Positions 25,101 through 34,100 of a stretch of 64,000 bases of DNA are shown piece by piece. This DNA comes from Miscanthus floridulus. Taxonomy: Eukaryota > Streptophyta > Magnoliopsida > Poales > Poaceae. Every line of letters begins with the position of its first letter. The first letter of the stretch is position 1. The DNA is taken from positions 95,678,269 to 95,742,268 of the forward strand of contig NC_089581.1 in the NCBI RefSeq assembly GCF_019320115.1. The letters run 5' to 3'. The notes under the pieces were generated by a model, which had not been told where the DNA came from, searched no databases, and was given only the letters and a program-made list of their open reading frames with translations. A program made the translations under genes and the position numbers.

Positions 25101-28100
25101 GAGGTAGTAGTTCCTTAGGAAAACACACATGATTAACTTACACGCTTCCTCTTAGCAGGCTTGCATAAAAATTTGGAACCCTCAGCAGGTGGCCAACCAA
25201 GCTCAAAGCATGAGCGTGACCTACACATGCAGCAGAATAGGCAAGACATCAAGACAGAAAAGAAAAAGGATATACACACAAACAGCAGAAAAGCAAGTTA
25301 ACAGACAAACCAGAAATATTCATTGAAGTCATCATAGTTCCTCCAAGCAGAATGTGCAGCTTTTCCATTTTTATTATTTTCAGCCTCCTGTGTACAGTAT
25401 ACAAAATCCAAAAATATTCAATATGGCAACAAAAAAATAAGGCGGTTGCTGGGGCTCCCAGCGCCCCTATCTATATCTATATACCTAATAGGCTAATATT
25501 AAAAGGAGAAAATTCCCTCCCTCCCTCCCATCTGTCCGTCCACACCATTTTACTAAGAATAGTAGTACATGATGAATTAGATATACAAGAGTTCTACTTG
25601 GTTTACTGTCCCGTCCATGACCCGAACTCACGACCTGTGCTCATACGAGTTAGAATAGCACGCGTCTAGCCACGTTAAAGAGTTCAATTGCAGGACGTAT
25701 TGGAACAGATGATACTAGTACACTCAAGTTGCAACGCATGGGCATGGTTTGCTAGTTTAAAAAAAATCCAACATAGTTAAGCTGTTGGAATGTAATTGGC
25801 TAATTTTACCCAAGAGAAAAGCTTAATACACAGGCAGATTGTAGGATTAGATAAATGCCACATGTCTTACTAGAACAATCTATTTCTAAATATGCCCAAT
25901 TAAATATTGAATGAAAATTCATAACAAAATAAAACATAGTACTATAATCTTGAAGCACCAAACAGCACCAGCAGCGCAAGGTACCATGCAGAACATCTTT
26001 ACAGTGTAATTGTGCAATTAGAATTGAATTTGGTCACTAGTTATAAGTGAAAATGCTACATGCCTAGATCTAACTCTACATTTACTCCTGTGGACTACAA
26101 ACAAAATAAGTCAAAATCATGCTAATGAATTAATAGCAAGAAATATAACAATCTAGCAAAACAAAGGGGAAAGAAAAAATGTTCCTGTCCACGGAAACTT
26201 TTTCTCTTCTGGAGAATGAAATGCAATGTTTTCATGTCGTCCGATTAATCGCGATTACTCGTCCTAATCGGTCCCTGGTGTTCGATTAGGAGGTCCGACT
26301 CGATTAGCTCAACTAGAAAGCTGGTCGTCCGATTAGTCGACGACTAATCACGATTAGTCGTCCGACTAGGCCATGGATGACCAGTGTAGTTGCTCTGTTT
26401 TTTTGGGCCTGTTCAACGGGCCTATATAGAAGGGGAGCCTTGGCGCAGTGGTAAAGCTGCTGCCTTGTGACCATGAGGTCACGGGTTCAAGTCCTGGAAA
26501 CAGCCTCTTGCAGAAATGCAGGGAAAGGCTGCGTACAAAAGACCCAAGTGGTCGGACCCTTCCCCTGACCCTGCGCAAGCGGGAGCTACGTGCACTGGGG
26601 CTGCCCCCTTTTTTCAACCGGGCCTATATGTGGCCTATTGGGCTTCCAATTTGGCCTATTAGGGTTAGAATAGGCACCCCAAAACACCGGAGGCACGCAG
26701 GCACAGTGGCAAACGCAGGGCGGCCGCAATTTTTCCCCACGCGCCTCCACTCTCCCACGCGTGCATTTCCTGCCTCCCGCGCACCATTCCTCCCCTTCCC
26801 GCGGGCGATTCCCTCTCTCTCGTGAGCTATTCCCCTCCCTCGTGTGCTATTCCCTCCCTCGCACGCTATTCTCCTCTCTGGTGAGCTATGAAGCCAACGG
26901 CGCCCTCTGCAAGGTCAAGTGGCCACGGTCTTCGTGATGAGCTGCTCCGACGACGTTATGTGCCTTTCCCCTCTCCATCTTCCCTCCTCCCCCATCCCTC
27001 ACTCTGCAGCCTCTCTGGCTCTCTGCTAGACTGCTAGGTTGCTTGCTGTGCTGTACTGCTGTCCCTCTGTTATTCTCTGGTTCCAAAGGAAAGAGAAGCA
27101 ATCCACTCTGCTAGACTAATCGGCCTGGTCGACGAGTAATCGCGATTAGTCACCTGGTCGGTCCCATGGCGACTAGGTTCAACTAGACGACTTGAAAACA
27201 TTGATGAAATGCCTAGAGTGCTAAAACACCCCATGAAAGTTTCACAATTTTCCAGATAGATTTGGTCCCTAGCTGAACCGGGATCTTGCATAATACCGTA
27301 AAGGCGAATTGCAGTGAATACATTATAGTGTTTGAACAAAACACCAAAGAGTCTATTGTCAATCCAAATGCAGCCAGAAATACAAGTAGGTAGACCATAC
27401 TGATCAAGATCTAATAGCAGCCCAGTTTTTTTCTATAAAAAAAGGTAGATCAAGATAGAACCTTTAATAGATGAACCTACCGCTGCCATGGTATCATAAA
27501 TTGGTGTAATTATTCTCTCTAGAAATGAGGTGGAACCCTCACTAGTGCAACTCTTCGCAGTTTCAGCATCAGATGAATCAAGAATCCCATCAAGTTCCTT
27601 TGCCATCTGAAAATATGCCAATAATGTCATTGAGCAGAAAAAACTGCAGTACCACACACAAGCACATTACTACAGAACTACAGAGGACTTTTTCCCTCGT
27701 AAGGATATGTACGACTACAAAAACAGAAGGATATAAACTTAAATTTTGACTAAAAAATGCAAATTTGGTTATTAGATATTGTACTACCTCATAGGGCAAG
27801 ACCCAAGGGACGGGGCACTCTCCCTAGTCCCTCAACCAGCACCAGCAGGGCTTCCCTCTAATTAGCTAGGAGAAGCTCAGGCTTATGAGACTAACTATAG
27901 ATTCATCCTATATTCGTAATCAAGTACATGGGTCCTTATGTATAGGGAGGACTTCACATCTAAGAAACTAAGGCCTTCCACAGCATGGGAGATGCCTAAA
28001 AAATCTGGACCCCACATGCGAAATACTGGCATCACTCTTGCATGTCACAGCGTGGGCATCGTTCCTCGGAGTCAGGAAACAAATAAAAAACAGAAAAGGA

Positions 28101-31100
28101 ATCAAAAGTGCAGAACCTCATCTACCATCTCTCTCTCATGCTCTGCTCCCTTTCACAATTTTTTAATGAACAGGCACCAGCGTCCTATCTTGCTTCCCTC
28201 CCAGATTTCCTGGCATTAGCATCACATGCTGCAGTGTAGTGAGTGATGTTCAAATCTTCTCTCCATTTTAGGCATCAGTTGAAGCACAGATTGTGGAGGG
28301 CCTAATCTCTATTATCATAGAAATAAACCTGATCTTGGCCATTAATTTAATATCATTCTTCCTTTCAGGAAGGGAGGATTAGGGAAGTCCTATTCATTAC
28401 TGCTTTCTCCAAACCGCCAGGAAAAGCATGAAAAAAAGGCTCGAATGGTACAATCCGTCCGTCACCCCAGAATGAAAGGGGTGATCTCGTAGTTCTCAAT
28501 GTTATCAGGACGTCCGATTAATCGCGACTAGTTGTCCTGGACGGTCTTAGCTACTCGACCAGGGCCTCCAACTCGGCCAGACCGTCCAGAAACCTGGTCG
28601 TCCGATTAGTCGTCGTCCAGTCGCGATTAATCATCCGTCCAGGCTGTGTGGTCGTCCAGCCAGAGAGTGGGCTGCATCTCAGAGTTGGGCCTAGCTAGCT
28701 GTCTTATGTTTTGGCCCAAGGCCATTAGGGTTTCTCTTCTTTCCTACCCCTTACTCCATCAGCCTCACGCTCACTCAGAAGTCAGCAGAACACACGCACT
28801 CTTCTCACCTCTCCCATCCAGCTGTAGCAGCCGCCTCCAGTGCTGCAATTCTGCAGCTCCCTCTCCTCCTCTCCTCCCTTCCAGTTCCCAGCCGCTCCTC
28901 CCTTCCAGCTGCCCTCCCTCTCTTCCTTGAGGTTGTTGCTGCTGCAGGTGCACAGGCCTGCAGATCCAGCGGGTGCGCAGGTGGAAGTGTACATGCCTGA
29001 GGCCGATGTTCAAGGAGAAGTTGGTTCTGCTCCAGCCTCCTCAGTTGCATCAGGCTCAGCTGCTGCTGGTTCAGCATCCTCAGCTGCTCCAGATGTTGCA
29101 TCTCTTGTTGAGAAGGCCCTAGCAAAACTATATAATATATATATGGTATATATCAGTCCCCATATGTAGGGGACGACCAGGGGACGCGTCCAGGGTCGAT
29201 TAATCGTCCTGGACGACGACTAATCATCCTGGACGGTCCCCAGGCGACCAGGCTCGACCAGCCGTCCTGATAACATTGGTAGTTCTTGGTCTGTGAAGAT
29301 GCGTTGTTAGGTGCTCCATTTTCCCATTGAGGACGAACCTCAACCTGTGCTCGAGAGATAGCTCTCCATACACTGATAAGGGATGTATGGATTCTCGAGA
29401 AGAGAGGAGCCACGATGCCACCCCCCCCCCCCCCCCCCCCACACACACGCCCCTAACCGCCCGGATCCCACGAGTGAATAGAAAGTTCAATCTACATGGG
29501 ATCTCACCTGAATCGACCCATCTACGCCATGCTAATGTGCCTTGGATGATCCACATCTTCAGGTCTGGCGCTGATGAGCACATTGAATTATCCATGTGGC
29601 TGAGAGCCCTCACAGCCCAGGCACAACGACGCAATTATCAGCATCGCTTTCCTATGATATTCTACCTTTATATGACTTAATCCTAACCAAATTCACCACA
29701 TGGGTCTGGCTCAAGGCCATAACATAGCCCATAATGCTCGAGGACAGTGTTTCATTTTATCAGATGAAGTAATTTATTTTTCTTTCAGGAAATCAGTAAC
29801 TGTACAAGAACATCTATTTGATAACTATATTTGGCGCGTAGCAAACTACGATCAGTATTTTAGCACAAAAGTTGCTATCCAGGAACACAGATGTGCATGA
29901 AGGGAAGTCAGCTAAGGGGAAAAAAAAGGTTGAGCAGTCCATGGCTTCATTAACAATATGCTGACATTTATTTGGCAATCGATGCCTTCTTCACCCTCTC
30001 TCATTATTATAACAAGACAATTGTTCTTTAGTATGTGCATTGGAGCTACAAGTGCAAATTTTTCACTAAAGCACAAACTCGAGAGTGATAGATAAATAAT
30101 CCTTGTGTCAGTCTTCTGCTTAGCTAATAGTCATAATAGGTCTGGTCAGCTGTCAGCTAGTCTCCTAGCTTGGTCAATAAGTTTTCTTGGCTTGTAATTA
30201 GTATAAATCTTAGGCTGCAAGTCAAGGTTTTTTCTTAGGTTGTAAGTAAGCCAATAGGGATGTTTTCTGTACCCCTTTTCAGCTATAAATGAGAGGTGAA
30301 TGCACCAGCCAGCTGCAGCATCTAGCAGCCAAAATTAGCCTTCCACATCCTCACACAAGTGAAGTGCAGCAGCAGCACAGCAGCTCCATATACCACTATC
30401 AATCCTAACACAGAGTGCCATCAGCTTCACTTGCTCAAACTCAATGCTTCAGATCCTCCACTTTCACCTTGAGTTTGAAGGAGTGTGCAAGAATATGTCA
30501 AGGCCCATCCTATAGCCCCATATACCCTATGAGGCTCTCTCTATATATATAGAGTCATCTCCTCTAATGGAGAGCTAATCTTCTCAGATCCCCAAGATTA
30601 GTAACATTAACCATGTCAGTCATCATCAACAAACTAACAAGACTATCAACATAAAAGTACAACGCATAATGAACACATTTCTAAACTACACGAAATGTTT
30701 CTTCTTCTATAATGAAATGAAGTGAAGATCCTGTGCTTTTTAGAAGGAAAAAAGAAAAGAGAAGACCAGCACTTGATCAAACATTGACTCACATTGTGGA
30801 AAATATAGCATATGCATTCTGGGAGGAAACGAACATTCGCAGCTTCACCCCAAATCAGAAAGTAGAGGGCAACCAATATGATTTTCCGGTTCTTATTTAC
30901 TGCTTCAAGGCTAAAAAAAAGAAGGTAAACTGGTCAGCATCATGCAAGATGGTAGCATGCACAAGGAAAGCACCACCCCCCACCCACCCACCCACAACAC
31001 ACACTCACCTGGTCCATGCAACACGCTTGCCCAAGTACCTACACCATTTTATGTAGTTGTCCAGGACTTTGCAAAAAACTTCAGTAACAGCCATCTCATC

Positions 31101-34100
31101 AATTTTCTGCAAGGATCATAGCCCCAATTAGTGTCTGGTGCATATATACAGAGAGAACTTGCTGAAAATGGATACAGAAGGCCATGACAAAGATTCCATA
31201 CATGGTGACTGTCTGAGCTTTTACCAGAAACATGTTAGACAACAACAATTAGTATAGGCATTACTAAGTAATGCTAATGTATCTCAAATAACTTATCCAA
31301 TACTTCAGGATCTGATTTCTTTTCTCGAATACGCAGATGATCTGCATATCATTGAATTAGGATGTGATGTTACTATGGCAAAACTTCTGTTCTGTAAGGC
31401 AATTACTAGCAAAACTATACTGACAGGTAATAAGCCCCTAAATTTGTATCCAGATCAACTAATAAACGCAAAAAGGCTGATTATTCAGATTTTTATTCCT
31501 TGTTCTAGACCGAGCTTAATTTACCTGAATAATGAATTTCAAAGAAAGCTAAACAATAGAAGAAAAATACATCACCAAGGCCACTATGAGAGACCCATCA
31601 CCCAACTACAGTTTAAAGAGTTCTCAAGACTAGGTTTGTGGGAAACACTGATACCTTGTTAATGTGCAACAACACCTATTTAATATAACATATAGAGTAT
31701 AACATCAGCTGGATCTAAAAATCTTACAAAATGCAGAACTAGTAGATAAGCTACATAATAAAAGAGCAGAAGAACTCACGGGTTCTGACCCAATTGGCAG
31801 GCTTAACCAGGATTGAGCATTGGCTAACATAAGTACAACATTTTCACGCTGGTTCCGAATATTATCTTCCTGGAACAATCATTCAACCAAAGTGGATGGT
31901 CAATACAAAGCCAATACAAAATTGGATTAACAAATTGACAGTGAACAATTGCATTAGCATGTAGAGAGAAATAAAAACATCCCATAAAAGTCTCCTGATT
32001 AGCATTAAGCCATATAATACAAAAGTCAACGGGCCAAGCATTCAAACTTTTGAAAAAGATTCTATGGCAAATCATGGCACTAGTTTTAGTCATTAACTTG
32101 TTTATGAAAAATGTTCAAAATGTCCAAGCCATCACTTACTCAATCTGCACAAAATCAAACTGTCCATTTCCATACCGAAGATAACAAAGTAACACAGTGT
32201 CTTAAGAGAGCCAAGACTTAAAGGTGGCTTGTCAACAGATAAATGGAAGATGTCAACTGTCAAAGCCAGTTAGTGGTCTAATCATTTGACAGTTCCAAAG
32301 TCTAAGAAAATTAGAGGTATTATTGGCAATATGCGAGATTTGGGCACAGAATTCTTCCATAATAGTAAGTATTAGCTAAATCTATAAAAACAAACAGGAT
32401 AAAATAGATGACTCAGAACAAGCAACAATTTTAACTGCTCCATATGGCAACATGCAGGATAAAATATAAACCATACAAAACATTTAGAAGATCTAATATC
32501 AAACTGTTGAAAAGTATGTATATGTACCTGGAAGCCAAAAACATATTGCAAAAGGTCAAAAATGTCTTTTTGTCTTAGCTGGGGTGTACCAAAAGGGAAT
32601 CGTGGCAGGTCCTCACAGTTCTGAATTGCTGCTGTTGCAGCCCTGACCTGACACAGTTGCATGGAATAGTTCTCATCAACACAAAGATATTTCTTTTGTT
32701 TGTTAAGCTATAACAAAATAATGAAAGAGCTCTCGAGTCTTTGAGTACCAGCATAGACAACTCTGGACTATTTACCACCTAAATTTCTGCTCTTCATTAA
32801 CAACATATAAATCCCAAAAAACATTTTATTGCTCCAGCAATGAGAAAAGGAAACTGGACTATAGGAATGGCATGATGTATGATTATTTTAACCCATCAAG
32901 TACCGACCAAGTGAACTTGAAGTAAAAGATTGTAAATTTGACCAGTGATGTCTCTATGTAAATATACCATATGAAAATGACGTCTTATAGAGTTTGTAAT
33001 TGATTCAAAGGACTTCTAAAGCCCATGGCAATATTACATTTAAAAATTAAAAGCATAGTACAGCACAAATTTATAATCAATATTGGTGTTTCAAAACCGA
33101 AAGTACATATTCATACCTCAGGGAAAAACCCAATAATATTTGCCACTGAAGATGGTGCATCAAGGGGTACAATGTTGTATGGCATAAGTTCACCTCTCAA
33201 GGCTGCATCAGATCTTTTTATTTTCTTTATCTGAAAAAAAAGGAGGATGAGAAGAGTAATGGTACATTTTATATAACGTAAATTTATTCTTGTGAAGCAA
33301 ATACTATTACTGTCACAGGGTTTTAGTGCACCAGTGACACAACTACATACAAAAAATACGTTTTTTTTCACAGGGTCATGAGTTCTTCCATGAACTACCT
33401 CCTCCAGAATTTGTCTATGAAGTCTATCAGTTGGTGACTGGCCAACAAGATTTTCCAGAACATCAAGCAAAGCCCTCAATGTAGCAAAAACTTTCTTCAT
33501 TTCCCTTGCCCTATTTCCCATCCTGATCATAGTAAGGAAAATAGAATTGCCATGAGACACATAGTAACAAACATAAGATTTCTAACGAATAAAATAACAG
33601 GGTAAGCCCTGAGAGTGATACAATATTTAGGAGGAAGGTAGTAGATAGATCTGTTTCCATTACATTAAGGCAAAGAGTAACCAAAAACATATGGCACATC
33701 AGAACTCAGAAGGCAAAACTGGACTGAGCATAGACTAACCTTTTATTAACAACTGGGGAATATAACAAATGCTCAGTAAGCATATATATCAGGTTTAAAC
33801 AACTAGATTTGGTGTTCGCACCACAAATTACATTCCACTCCAGTGGAACAGATTAGACTAGATCACCCAATCCCATTTCTTGTTGATGGAAAACCCAAAG
33901 AGAGAAGGATGTTATAGCATAGTATCAACTTCAGAGAGCAAAGTTCTAAAAGATGTGGTACATAATATAGTAGCACCACATAGCTTAGTTGTTCAACAAT
34001 AAGAAGGCAAATGAGCTACTGACTACTGAGTGTGCATGAAAAAAGAATTCACAGAGAATAAACAAGCAACAAACAGTGTCATGTATCTATCCCTGTCAAT

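Larger units (their letters stand above)
22002..27606 (-). other. Callose synthase exons 10-23 and introns
   Basis: Exons (high-low): 27606-27481, 25387-25311, 25220-25142, 24529-24437, 24351-24249, 24101-23978, 23893-23704, 23617-23565, 22991-22931, 22836-22755, 22617-22568, 22477-22391, 22267-22191, 22026-22002. They encode residues about 389-797: [10 protein letters not shown], the [12 protein letters not shown] motif (exon 11), then the first membrane cluster ([68 protein letters not shown]) and [13 protein letters not shown]. Exon 23 is only 25 nt. Phases agree across all joins. Intron 10 (25388-27480) is enlarged by a hAT-type element and a Helitron-like piece; intron 12 holds a Stowaway MITE. 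Confidence 0.93.

Noticed and set aside
26432..26520. tRNA-like A and B boxes suggesting a tRNA gene
   Set aside because: The sequence continues into a full SINE body with a T-run end and flanking duplication; a tRNA cloverleaf does not close.
29327..29680. Open frame of 117 residues in intron 9
   Set aside because: No domain could be recognised, it spans a C-homopolymer, and flanking exons splice cleanly without it.
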